Below, one piece after another: positions 57,450 through 64,000 of a DNA stretch of 64,000 bases (position 1 is the first letter of the stretch; each line of letters opens with the position of its first letter). The stretch is taken from positions 62,001 to 126,000 of the forward strand of contig DASPZU010000025.1 of assembly GCA_035636095.1 (NCBI GenBank), written 5' to 3'. This DNA is from Gp7-AA10 sp035636095 (GTDB lineage Bacteria > Acidobacteriota > Thermoanaerobaculia > Gp7-AA8). The notes below the pieces were generated by a model. That model did no database searches. It was not told the DNA's origin and saw only the letters and a list, made by a program, of their open reading frames with translations. A program made the position numbers and the translations under genes.

Positions 57450-58068
57450 TGGCCGGCCATCGGTGAACTGACGAAGCGAACGCACTCGAAGCCGGTCTGC
57501 CGCCCTCCGGTGTCGTCGAAGAGACGCGCTCCATCGCCGAGGAGCAGCGGCACGGCGTGGATCTCCATCTCGTCGATCAGCCCTTCCTTCAGATACTGCT
57601 GCGCGACATGGGCGCCCCCGGCCAGGGAGATGTCCTTGCCGCGGGCCGCTTTTCTGGCGCGCTCCAGTGCGGCGTGAATTCCTTCTGTGACAAAGTGGAA
57701 CGTCGTCCCTCCTTCCATCTCCAGGGCGTTGCGAGGGTGATGCGTGAGGACGAAGACGGGCGTGTGATAGGGCGGATTCTCTCCCCACCAACCCCTCCAC
57801 AACGGTTCTGCCCACGGCCCCTCGCCGCCGCCAAACATGTGGCGGCCCATGATCGTTGCGCCAATGTCCCGGAACGACTCCGCGAAGATGTCATCGTCCG
57901 GACCAGACGCGCCCCCTTCCATTCCCTGAAGCTCGCGAAAGCTTTTCGTCGCGAAAGCCACTTGTGGAGCTCGAACCCGCCCTCGCCGAGCGGGTTGGTG
58001 ACGCTCTGATTGGGTCCGGCGACATGGCCGTCGAGCGACATCGCGATCTGGAACCTGAGCTTCGACAT
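57425..58068 (-). pseudogene. Dihydrofolate-reductase/RibD-C family protein, frameshifted
   Basis: Two frames together give a 214-residue dihydrofolate-reductase-like protein. The first encodes KLRFQIAMSLDGHVAGPNQSV up to GGFELHKW. The second encodes AFATKSFRELQGM, IGATIMGRHMFGGGEGPW, PVFVLTHHPR, DISLAGGAHVAQQYLKEGLIDEMEIHAVPLLLGDGARLF. They join at TGG/GCT near 57958-57961, where one missing G (TGGGCT to TGGCT) breaks the frame. This could be a recent mutation or a sequencing error in a G run. The start ATG overlaps the SRPBCC stop by one base. Confidence 0.75.
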
Positions 58069-59012
58069 CACGCCCTCGCCAAGTACGCTTCGAGCTGATC
58101 CATCGTTCCGGTCCAGCCCTCTCTCATGCTGTCGCGGCCCGCTTCGAATGTCTTCCGCTCCGCTTCGGTCGCGTTGTACGCATTCCAGCGGACGGTGACC
58201 GTCGTCTTGCCTTGGCGATCCTCGAAGGTGATCGTCGAGAGCATTTCGCGCGGCCACTCCGGCGCCATCGGGTGGCGCGTCACGCCGGCATTGACATCGG
58301 AAAACGAAACGATGAACACCAGCCGCTCGGGCTTCTTGATTTCGCGATAGACCCACTTGCCGTAGTACTCCGCGCCGTCGGGATTGCGCAAACCGTAGTG
58401 ATAGATCCCGCCGATGCGCAGATCATTTTTCGAGTAGAACGTCTTGACGCCCTTGGGCCCGAACCACTGCGCCAGCCGATCCTCCTCGGTCCACGCCTTC
58501 CACATCAGATCGCGGGGCGCGTCGAACGTCCGTGACATCACGAACTCAAATCCCTTCGACAGCGCATCGCCGAGGCGCGCCAGGGTCTGGTGGAGACCTT
58601 CGAGCGCTCCGTATTCTTTGACCGTCCGGTCGCGCAGCTCCGCGGATTCGAACAGCATCCGCACCTCGACGCGCGTCTTGCTGCCCTCAGCTGTGAACGT
58701 CACGGTCGCTTCGAACAGCGGGCCGGAGACGTGCGAGTAGACCAGGCGCTCCGGCTTGACGATCTCGCGATAGATGCTCTTGTTCTGGTAATCGCGACCG
58801 TCGGGACCGTGCATCACGAATCGCCACACGCCGCCCGGGCGGAAGTCCATCTCGTGCATCGTGGTCGTGAAGCCGTTCGGGCCCCACCAGTTCACGATGT
58901 GCTTCGGATCGCTCCACATCTTCCAGACCAGATCGCGGGGAGCGTCGAACACGCGGCTTGCCGTGATCTCGCGTGCGGCGGTGTCATTGCTTTTTGCGAC
59001 GGCTGCGGACAT
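58068..59012 (-). CDS. Tandem SRPBCC/AHSA1 domain protein
   Basis: The 314-residue cytosolic protein has two copies of the Aha1/START-like domain: SRVFDAPRDLVWKMWSDPKHIVNWWGPNGF (first, about 18-155) and SRTFDAPRDLMWKAWTEEDRLAQWFGPKGV (second, about 160-312). Each ends with VEVR or TVTVRW and a helix ending near a conserved Trp/Met. The fold binds hydrophobic ligands; no specific ligand is known. It is usually preceded by an ArsR-type regulator, as here. The start lies within the 3' end of that regulator gene (29-base overlap). Confidence 0.87.
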   Translation of the reverse strand: MSAAVAKSNDTAAREITASRVFDAPRDLVWKMWSDPKHIVNWWGPNGFTTTMHEMDFRPGGVWRFVMHGPDGRDYQNKSIYREIVKPERLVYSHVSGPLFEATVTFTAEGSKTRVEVRMLFESAELRDRTVKEYGALEGLHQTLARLGDALSKGFEFVMSRTFDAPRDLMWKAWTEEDRLAQWFGPKGVKTFYSKNDLRIGGIYHYGLRNPDGAEYYGKWVYREIKKPERLVFIVSFSDVNAGVTRHPMAPEWPREMLSTITFEDRQGKTTVTVRWNAYNATEAERKTFEAGRDSMREGWTGTMDQLEAYLARA

Positions 59013-59352
59013 TTTTCTTCTCCTTCTTTTTCAGGTTGGTGAGGTATTCGTCGAGACGATCGAAGGTGTCTTCCCAGAAGCGGCGGTAGTGCGAGACCCA
59101 GTCGGCGACTTCCTTGAGCGGGCCGGCGTCGAGGCGGCAGGGGCGCCACTGGGCATCGCGGCTGCGCGCGATCAGGCCGGCGTGCTCGAGCACTTTCAGA
59201 TGCTTCGAGATGGCGGGCAGGCTCATGTCGAACGGCTCGGCCAACTGCGTCACGGACGTCTGGCCCGACGTCAGACGCGCCAGGATGGCGCGGCGGGTCG
59301 GATCGGCCAGGGCCGCGAAGGTGGTGTTGAGGATGTCCTCGTGCTTAACCAT
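58984..59352 (-). CDS. ArsR/SmtB-family regulator controlling the SRPBCC operon
   Basis: The 122-residue winged-helix repressor has TTFAALADPTRRAILARLTSGQTSVTQLAEPFDMSLPAISKHLKVLEHAGLIARSRDAQWRPCRL, then a helical dimer end with WVSHYRRFWEDTFDRLDEYL. No CxC or other metal site is present, so it belongs to the non-metal ArsR subgroup often paired with SRPBCC genes. The first 17 codons of a longer frame are rejected because family members start at MVKHEDIL-like sequences. An inverted repeat covers the start codon, suggesting autoregulation. Confidence 0.87.
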   Translation of the reverse strand: MVKHEDILNTTFAALADPTRRAILARLTSGQTSVTQLAEPFDMSLPAISKHLKVLEHAGLIARSRDAQWRPCRLDAGPLKEVADWVSHYRRFWEDTFDRLDEYLTNLKKKEKKNVRSRRKKQ

Positions 59353-59376
59353 ACAGTTAATTAACTCATAGGTTAA
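59345..59376. promoter_or_regulatory. Palindromic operator overlapping the regulator start codon
   Basis: The two 16-base halves TTAACCATACAGTTAA and TTAACTCATAGGTTAA are inverted copies matching at 12 of 16 positions, centred at 59360/59361. The palindrome covers the ATG of the ArsR-type gene, so binding could block both transcription and translation start. It is the probable autoregulatory site. Confidence 0.6.
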
Positions 59377-59426
59377 ATATAGGCCGCACAAAGAAAAAGT
59401 CAAGAAAACTTTCTCTTCGCGGCCCT

Positions 59427-59918
59427 CTACGGAGTGAAGTTGACGGTGATGGTCACGGTGTCAGAGTACGGGCCCGCGGGAGGTGTCTGTCCCGATGGGA
59501 TCCGTCCGAACGCCGTGTTGCTCTGTGCCGAGCCCGTACCGACCTGCAACAGCTTACCGTTCAGGCCGGAGCCCCACGGTGTCGTGCGGCCCGAGTCCTG
59601 ATAGAGATCGTAATTGATGAAGTCGGCGGTGCTGTGCTTTATCCTTCGCTGACTTCCCGACGCGTTCAGGCCGTTGTCGAGATCGATCGAATAGGCCGCC
59701 GCCAGCGTACAGGTGACGCTGAAGGTGCCCGATCCGTCGGTCTGCGGCAGCGTCGAGCTGTACGTCAGCGACGATCCGAAGTTCAGCGTGCCGCCCGCGA
59801 CACTGCACGTGTTCAGGATGGTGGCGCTGATGGCCAATGTTCCCGTCGCGGTATCAGCCGACGCGACTGCCGCACCAAAAAGACAAAAAACCGCTGTAAG
59901 GACGAATGTTTTCCTCAT
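59427..59918 (-). CDS. Spore-coat-U (SCPU) domain pilin subunit
   Basis: The 163-residue secreted protein has a signal peptide (FVLTAVFCLFGAAVASA) and an SCPU/fimbrial subunit domain: TGTLAISATILNTCSVAGGTLNFGSSLTYSS, FSVTCTLAAAYSIDLDNGLNASGSQRRI, and a closing YSDTVTITVNF strand. The paired Cys in NTCSV and TCTL and the N-terminal donor strand fit archaic (CsuA/B-like) chaperone-usher pilins. GGGAGAG precedes the ATG. It is the only structural subunit seen and lies 48 bases downstream of the usher gene. Confidence 0.85.
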   Translation of the reverse strand: MRKTFVLTAVFCLFGAAVASADTATGTLAISATILNTCSVAGGTLNFGSSLTYSSTLPQTDGSGTFSVTCTLAAAYSIDLDNGLNASGSQRRIKHSTADFINYDLYQDSGRTTPWGSGLNGKLLQVGTGSAQSNTAFGRIPSGQTPPAGPYSDTVTITVNFTP

Positions 59919-59966
59919 GATCTGCTCTCCCTCTGCTTGAAGAGGCCGAAGAGAATACTGCATTCA

Positions 59967-62261
59967 TTAAATGCAAGGCAAGCTGCCAACGCTGGATATC
60001 CCCTCCGTCTCCGGAACGACGAGGACGAATCGGCATGGCGAGTAGCCCTCCTGGCTGGCGGTGACGCGATATCGGCCCGGGCGCAGGCCTTCGAGATAAA
60101 ACTCTCCGCCGCGCCCGGTGACCGAGGTGACGACGCCGGCCGGCGTCTCGATTTTCAATTCAGACAAAGCCACCGGAACTTGACGTCCTGCGACGGCCCG
60201 CACGATCGTCCCTTCGAGGGCGCGAAGCTTCATCACATCGAACGTGATGACGTCGCCCCCGCGATAAGGCACGCGCAAGGATCTGCTCGTGTTTGTGACC
60301 GAGTATTCAAGCGGTAGATCTGGAGTTTGGATGTCGAGCTGCTCTTCGTAGTAGGGAATCATGGAAGGCACCAGCAGCTTGCTGCCGGCCGCGGTCACAC
60401 CGATGACCTGACTCCGCTGCAGAACCTTCACGCCCTGGAGATCACTGACGCTGACGACAGCAAAGCCTTCCTGAACCGGACGGCCGAGAACGAGTCCGCC
60501 ATCAATCCATACGATGCTTCCGGCCGCGTGCAGATCGTATTGGGCGGTGCCCTGCCGATCCTGGACAGCGACGCCGATGATTCCGCGATTCCCGCGATAG
60601 TCGACCGACGCCTGGCGCGAGGTCAGCGAATCGGGCGTCCGCTCCGATTCGACGATGTATGAAATGCCCGTGCCGAGCGGAATCTGATTCTCGAGGCGGG
60701 TGGAGAAAGTTTTTCTGCTGTCGGGATCGACCGACATGCGCGAAGTCGAGAAATGTCCGTGGCCAAGGGGGATGGTGAGAAGCAGGAGCGAGTCGCCGGG
60801 CTTCTTCGCAATCAGATCTCGAGAAGTCGAAGCCAGAAGACTCATCCGCCGGAACAGGGGCATCGTCAGAATCAGGCCGGCGTTGCGGCGCGACGGCAGG
60901 TTGTAGCGATCGATCTCCGAAAACCGCACGCTCACGTTGGCCGATCGAAGATGCGAGGTGACCTGCAAATCGTGTTGCGCCTTGATCCGCTCGTCGGTCG
61001 TCGAGAGATTCACGTATGGTTGCGTGAATCGCGCCGTGGAGAGAAGCGCGCCGAAGTGCCGCCCTTGAAATAGATAGCGAAGCGCTCCACCGTAACCGTT
61101 CGTGCCCTTATCTCGACTTGCCGCCATCACGGTGCTGATCTGACCGATGCGGCCGAGGACGAATGCGCCGGTCAGGCCGCCGCTCTGTCGGTTCTCGGTG
61201 GCCTCGAGTCGATATCCGCCGGTGAAGCGGCGCGTGATCCCCATTCGATGAAAAGCGAGAAAGGCGGGCTTCCTGCCGTATTGGGGCGTTCCGTCAATTC
61301 GATCTTGTCGCGTGTATCCGATGTTGTACGAGTAGTCGTGGAGGCCGGGAGCGAGGAGCGAGATGCCGGAATAGTACGGATAATCGAGGATGCGCGTCCG
61401 TCCAAAGGCATCGCGAATTCGGAGCGTGACCGTGCCGCTACCGGTCATCGGGACCAGGTTGCCGAGCTGAAACGCTCCAGCCGACAACTGCTCGCGCCGC
61501 AGCAGTGCGCCGTTGACCCACACTTCGACTTCCGACGGACTTTCGAGGAAGCCTCCGAGATCGAGCCCGGGAAAGCGGATGAAAAGGGGCGAGAGGTCGA
61601 AATTCTTCGAGAGGCTCATCCCCGCGAAACGGCCGGCGGCCCCCAGGTCGCCGGTCTGCGCGAAGAAATCGCCGGCGACGAATCGCATCATCCGGTTGGG
61701 ATCGTCCCAGTTGAGATTCGAGATCGCGCGCGTCATCCGTCGCTGCTGGGAATTCTGTTTCGCCACGAACGTCGAAAACGCGAGCCAGTTGCCGGTGCGC
61801 GCGCTGAGCTCCCACGGCAATTCCCACGTCGACGTCCCGTCGCGACTGTTGCGCCGGTTGGTAAGCTGGTAGTTCAGTAGGGCGGACTTTCTCCTCGCCA
61901 GCGGGACTTGCGACCGCGGAACACCGAGCTCGAGATTCTGCCGAGGCAGTAGCTTGGGAGGGATCAGCAGATCGAGAGTGACTGTGGCGGCGTTGAAGCC
62001 CTGCCGGATTTCGGGCGACACGGCCCGGATCGAAACGAATTGATCATCGGGCAGGTGCAACAGCGCCGGCCCACCGAGGCCAAAAGCACGAAGGTCGGCC
62101 GCCCGCATCATCATCGCGCCATTGCGTTCGCGCCTTACGACAAAGTCCCCCTGCTCGGCGCCATTGACTCGAACGCGCACGGGCAACTCTTCCTCAGCCG
62201 CCGCAAAGATGATCAGCGGCCAGAGCAGTGCCATCGCCGCCAGGCGGAGAGTTTTCATCAT
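59967..62261 (-). CDS. Outer-membrane fimbrial usher (archaic chaperone-usher type)
   Basis: The 764-residue protein has a signal peptide, an N-terminal domain (PVRVRVNGAEQGDFVVRRERNGAMMMRAADLRAFGL), then the 24-strand barrel with SQVPLARRKSALLNYQLT, FFAQTGDLGAAGRFAGMSLSKNFDL and MPLFRRMSLLASTSRDLI. C-terminal carrier domains end in a carboxypeptidase-like turn (LRALEGTIVRAVAGRQVPV, GGEFYLEGLRPGRYRVTASQEGYSPC). It would secrete and assemble SCPU subunits. The start overlaps the chaperone gene by four bases (ATGA). Confidence 0.88.
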   Translation of the reverse strand: MMKTLRLAAMALLWPLIIFAAAEEELPVRVRVNGAEQGDFVVRRERNGAMMMRAADLRAFGLGGPALLHLPDDQFVSIRAVSPEIRQGFNAATVTLDLLIPPKLLPRQNLELGVPRSQVPLARRKSALLNYQLTNRRNSRDGTSTWELPWELSARTGNWLAFSTFVAKQNSQQRRMTRAISNLNWDDPNRMMRFVAGDFFAQTGDLGAAGRFAGMSLSKNFDLSPLFIRFPGLDLGGFLESPSEVEVWVNGALLRREQLSAGAFQLGNLVPMTGSGTVTLRIRDAFGRTRILDYPYYSGISLLAPGLHDYSYNIGYTRQDRIDGTPQYGRKPAFLAFHRMGITRRFTGGYRLEATENRQSGGLTGAFVLGRIGQISTVMAASRDKGTNGYGGALRYLFQGRHFGALLSTARFTQPYVNLSTTDERIKAQHDLQVTSHLRSANVSVRFSEIDRYNLPSRRNAGLILTMPLFRRMSLLASTSRDLIAKKPGDSLLLLTIPLGHGHFSTSRMSVDPDSRKTFSTRLENQIPLGTGISYIVESERTPDSLTSRQASVDYRGNRGIIGVAVQDRQGTAQYDLHAAGSIVWIDGGLVLGRPVQEGFAVVSVSDLQGVKVLQRSQVIGVTAAGSKLLVPSMIPYYEEQLDIQTPDLPLEYSVTNTSRSLRVPYRGGDVITFDVMKLRALEGTIVRAVAGRQVPVALSELKIETPAGVVTSVTGRGGEFYLEGLRPGRYRVTASQEGYSPCRFVLVVPETEGISSVGSLPCI

Positions 62262-63001
62262 GTGGCGGGGCGAGCAACGCAGACCGCGTCGCGTGGCTCT
62301 TCCTTATAGAGTTGGACGCCGCCGAGGTCGACCCAGACTCTCACGCTGGCAACAGCGCCACATAATCCCGATGGCACTTTCAGCGTGAAGGCACGAACGC
62401 TCGCCGCGAGGACATAGAGATCGCGCCGCTCAGTGCGAAAGACCTGTGCTCGCCGAGCGTCGGCGGCAATCACTGTCATCGACGAGATATGGGCGTGCGA
62501 ATTCCCGCCGTTGCGAACGACGATGGTCATCTGATCGTTGCGAATGGAAACGCTGTCGATCGCTCCGTTCTTCGAAGGACGAGCGGGGCTCGCGAAAAGC
62601 GGGACGGCAAGACGCAGCGTCATCCTGACGCCGTTTGCGCTTGGGTTAACGGGCAATTCATCGACGAAGAGACGGTACGAGGTTTCGACCGCCGGATCGT
62701 CGCGGAGCGTGCGAAGCCCAACGCGAATGATCTGTTTTTGTCCGGGGGGTACCGTGACGATTTTGGGGAAAAAGACAACGTCGTCGGTGTCGGCGAAAGA
62801 ATCGATTCCCTGGATGTCCTGCTGCCATTTCTTCACTGTGATCTGGACAGCGGTGGCCTCCTTACCGGCGTTCGTGATCGAAAGGGAAGAACTTCGGTCG
62901 CGACGGCTCAGCAGGATCTTGAGCGGATAGACATTCAATGTGCTGCCGGAAACAGCAGCCGTCTCAAAAAGCAGAATGAGGAACAGTGACCGCCTTCTCA
63001 C
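62258..63001 (-). CDS. Periplasmic pilus-assembly chaperone
   Basis: The 247-residue product starts at GTG, with a signal peptide (RSLFLILLFETAAVSGS), and shows the PapD-like two-Ig fold: LNVYPLKILLSRRDRSSSLSITNAGKEATAVQITVKKWQQ, the G1-strand VVFFPKIVTVPPGQKQIIRVGLR and YRLFVDELPVN, then the second Ig domain with LRLAVPLFASPARP. This is the archaic FGL/FGS-like chaperone that pairs with the usher and SCPU subunit downstream. No separate tip adhesin gene is present in the window. Confidence 0.87.
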   Translation of the reverse strand: MRRRSLFLILLFETAAVSGSTLNVYPLKILLSRRDRSSSLSITNAGKEATAVQITVKKWQQDIQGIDSFADTDDVVFFPKIVTVPPGQKQIIRVGLRTLRDDPAVETSYRLFVDELPVNPSANGVRMTLRLAVPLFASPARPSKNGAIDSVSIRNDQMTIVVRNGGNSHAHISSMTVIAADARRAQVFRTERRDLYVLAASVRAFTLKVPSGLCGAVASVRVWVDLGGVQLYKEEPRDAVCVARPAT

Positions 63002-63055
63002 TTCACACCCACATTTAGGCGATCGGGCGCCAATTGCTGTCAGTGATTGCCGTAG

Positions 63056-63481
63056 CTAGTCAAGCACAGAACGCGAGGAGCGCGCAAGCGCGCCATCGAT
63101 GCTCCACGCGCCCGGACCGGCGACCATCAGGTACAAGAACAAAAAGCAGTACAGGATCGCGGGGATGCCCTGGTTGGCAGTGGGGAAAAACGATTGCGGT
63201 GCGTGAAACTGAAAATACGCGACCGCCATTTCGCCTGCCAGAACAAAAGCCACCGGCCGCGTGAACACGCCCAGGACGATCGCCAGACCTCCCACAATCT
63301 CGAGTATGCCGCCGATGCCCGTTTGCGACATCAGCTTGAGCGGCGGCATCGGCATTGGGGCGGGTGGGTAGCCGAAGACGATCGTCGTCCCGGCAGTGAT
63401 GAATACCAATCCTGCCACGATGCGAAAGACGGCCAACATGCGTTCGGGCCAGGGCGATTTGGCGGGCTCAAAGATCGACAT
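63056..63481 (-). CDS. DoxX-family membrane protein
   Basis: The 141-residue protein has MLAVFRIVAGLVFITAGTTIVFGYPP, GIGGILEIVGGLAIVLGVFTRPVAFVLAGEMAVAYFQFHAPQSFFPTANQGIPAILYCFLFLYLMVAGPGAWSIDGAL, i.e. four membrane helices in the DoxX pattern. The Met chosen matches the usual family start, but the frame is open upstream through a VanZ-like stretch to an ATG at 63649 that overlaps the previous stop, so a longer product is possible. The function is unknown. Confidence 0.82.
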   Translation of the reverse strand: MSIFEPAKSPWPERMLAVFRIVAGLVFITAGTTIVFGYPPAPMPMPPLKLMSQTGIGGILEIVGGLAIVLGVFTRPVAFVLAGEMAVAYFQFHAPQSFFPTANQGIPAILYCFLFLYLMVAGPGAWSIDGALARSSRSVLD

Positions 63482-63649
63482 GGGGCGAAGGATACGCGAG
63501 CGCCGCACCTTGCGCCAGACCATGACGATCAGTGCCCCGCTTAGAGCGCCGACTGTGTCCGGAATCAGGTCTCGCATGGGACAGTGATGATTCCTGCTGA
63601 CGCCCTGTGCCAGCTGGATGAGAAAACCCATCCGAGCGATCGGCCACAT
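63482..63649 (-). other. VanZ-like C-terminal remnant in frame with DoxX
   Basis: The 56 in-frame codons before the DoxX Met read RMGFLIQLAQGVSRNHHC and PMRDLIPDTVGALSGALIV, which resembles the C-terminal E/Q...R...D...G...G pattern of VanZ-like membrane proteins. The upstream part of such a protein is missing: the preceding bases belong to another gene. It may be a truncated remnant, or a real N-terminal extension translated from the TGATG junction at 63649. Confidence 0.45.
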
Positions 63650-64000
63650 CAGTGACGGACGCTTCGGCGACGGGAGGATGTCGGAGCCGGAGATAAGGTA
63701 AAACGCAGCACGCCCGCCGGCGAGGCGGTCTGATTTCCGGCGGAACTCTGATCGACGTGCACCACGCCATCGGTCAGCACGACCGTATAGCGCGCGCCGG
63801 GAACGACGCCCAAGAGGGTATGCGACGCAGCGGCGGATCCATTGAAGTTATAAGAGGTCGAGGTAATGGGCGCGGGCACCTGACCGGGCTGATTGTTGAA
63901 CAGAACGATGCTCTCAGCTCCGATCGCAACGCCCATCATCTTTGCGTCGAGGGAAGAAATCTGCACGTCGCTCGGCGGCGCACTGCTATTCGATCCCGGC
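63649..64000 (-). CDS. C-terminal end of an unidentified secreted-type protein (partial)
   Basis: The frame is open from the window edge to a TGA at 63649-63651 and encodes 116 residues: SDVQISSLDAKMMGVAIGAE, SIVLFNNQPGQVPAPITSTSY, HTLLGVVPGARYTVVLTDGV and SPAGVLRFTLSPAP. The composition (Ser, Thr, Val, Gly) and alternating pattern suggest an immunoglobulin-like or beta-sandwich C-terminal domain, as found in extracellular polysaccharide lyases and related enzymes. The catalytic part lies outside the window, so no function is assigned. Confidence 0.6.
   Translation of the reverse strand, partial: PGSNSSAPPSDVQISSLDAKMMGVAIGAESIVLFNNQPGQVPAPITSTSYNFNGSAAASHTLLGVVPGARYTVVLTDGVVHVDQSSAGNQTASPAGVLRFTLSPAPTSSRRRSVRH

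Noticed and set aside
57425..57961. Stand-alone 178-residue reductase starting at GTG
   Set aside because: This frame lacks the conserved MSLDG N-terminus, which lies in the adjacent frame and is linked by a one-base deletion; the gene is better described as frameshifted.
1..64000. CRISPR arrays, prophage, toxin-antitoxin or restriction systems
   Set aside because: No regularly spaced repeats, Cas, phage structural, nuclease-methylase or toxin-antitoxin pairs were seen on either strand.

Overview
The window is GC-rich, densely packed bacterial chromosome. Two very large TonB-dependent receptors with an N-terminal carboxypeptidase-like domain, many two-gene ECF sigma modules, a fused siroheme decarboxylase, an archaic chaperone-usher operon, a UdgX-type DNA-repair protein and dispersed intergenic hairpins of the 'CATCCTGA...GAAGGATCT' type point to Acidobacteriota. 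That placement is an inference from gene content and no marker-gene comparison was possible. Gene spacing is very tight: no stretch over 300 bases lacks a gene, same-strand genes often share ATGA/GTGA/TGATG junctions, and 11 of the 12 convergent gene pairs overlap at their stop codons.

Layout. 0-2.8 kb (minus strand): a Rieske oxygenase, SnoaL-like protein, fatty-acid desaturase and PAP2-type protein, probably one lipid-modifying operon running off the left edge. 2.9-8.8 kb: tRNA-Ser(GCT), a KGG stress protein, a cyclophilin whose ribosome-binding site lies inside a strong hairpin, an APH-type sugar kinase, NAD-dependent isocitrate dehydrogenase, a DUF309 protein, the siroheme decarboxylase fusion and a secreted parvulin. 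9.1-14.7 kb: dnaB with two tiny downstream genes, a stand-alone receiver, an NfeD/slipin membrane pair and a membrane-anchored methyltransferase. 14.7-21.7 kb (minus strand): an amidohydrolase, then a three-gene signalling operon (HEAT-like protein, HD-GYP protein, receiver-Ser/Thr kinase hybrid). 21.8-29.6 kb: a beta-propeller, then PAP2 phosphatase-TolC-adaptor-RND efflux genes joined by 4-nt overlaps.

29.6-35 kb holds three ECF sigma factors with their partners; one partner is a two-domain VOC protein with an anti-sigma-like N-terminus. 35-48 kb: an L,D-transpeptidase, an SDR, two TonB receptors, a DUF481 outer-membrane protein, a GH47/GH2 glycosidase pair and UdgX; this block suggests glycan capture and breakdown. 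48-54 kb: a PhyH oxygenase, a serpin, a Tat-exported aminotransferase, a 195-bp MITE-like element and an MFS transporter. 54-59.4 kb: an HxlR/DoxX pair, an amidohydrolase, a small arsenic locus (ArsR divergent from ArsI) and an ArsR/SRPBCC/reductase operon. 59.4-63 kb: a minimal archaic pilus operon (chaperone, usher, spore-coat-U subunit). 63-64 kb: a DoxX gene and the end of an unidentified secreted protein.

The strongest novelty candidate is the gene translationally coupled to arsI. It is a thioredoxin-like DUF899 protein whose reading frame carries a single in-frame TGA exactly at the first cysteine of the expected CxxC motif (UxxC), with a plausible bacterial SECIS hairpin just downstream. 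It may be an arsenic-linked selenoprotein. Next are the HEAT/HD-GYP/kinase operon, whose kinase carries a receiver with Glu in place of the phospho-acceptor Asp, and the VOC-fused putative anti-sigma factor.
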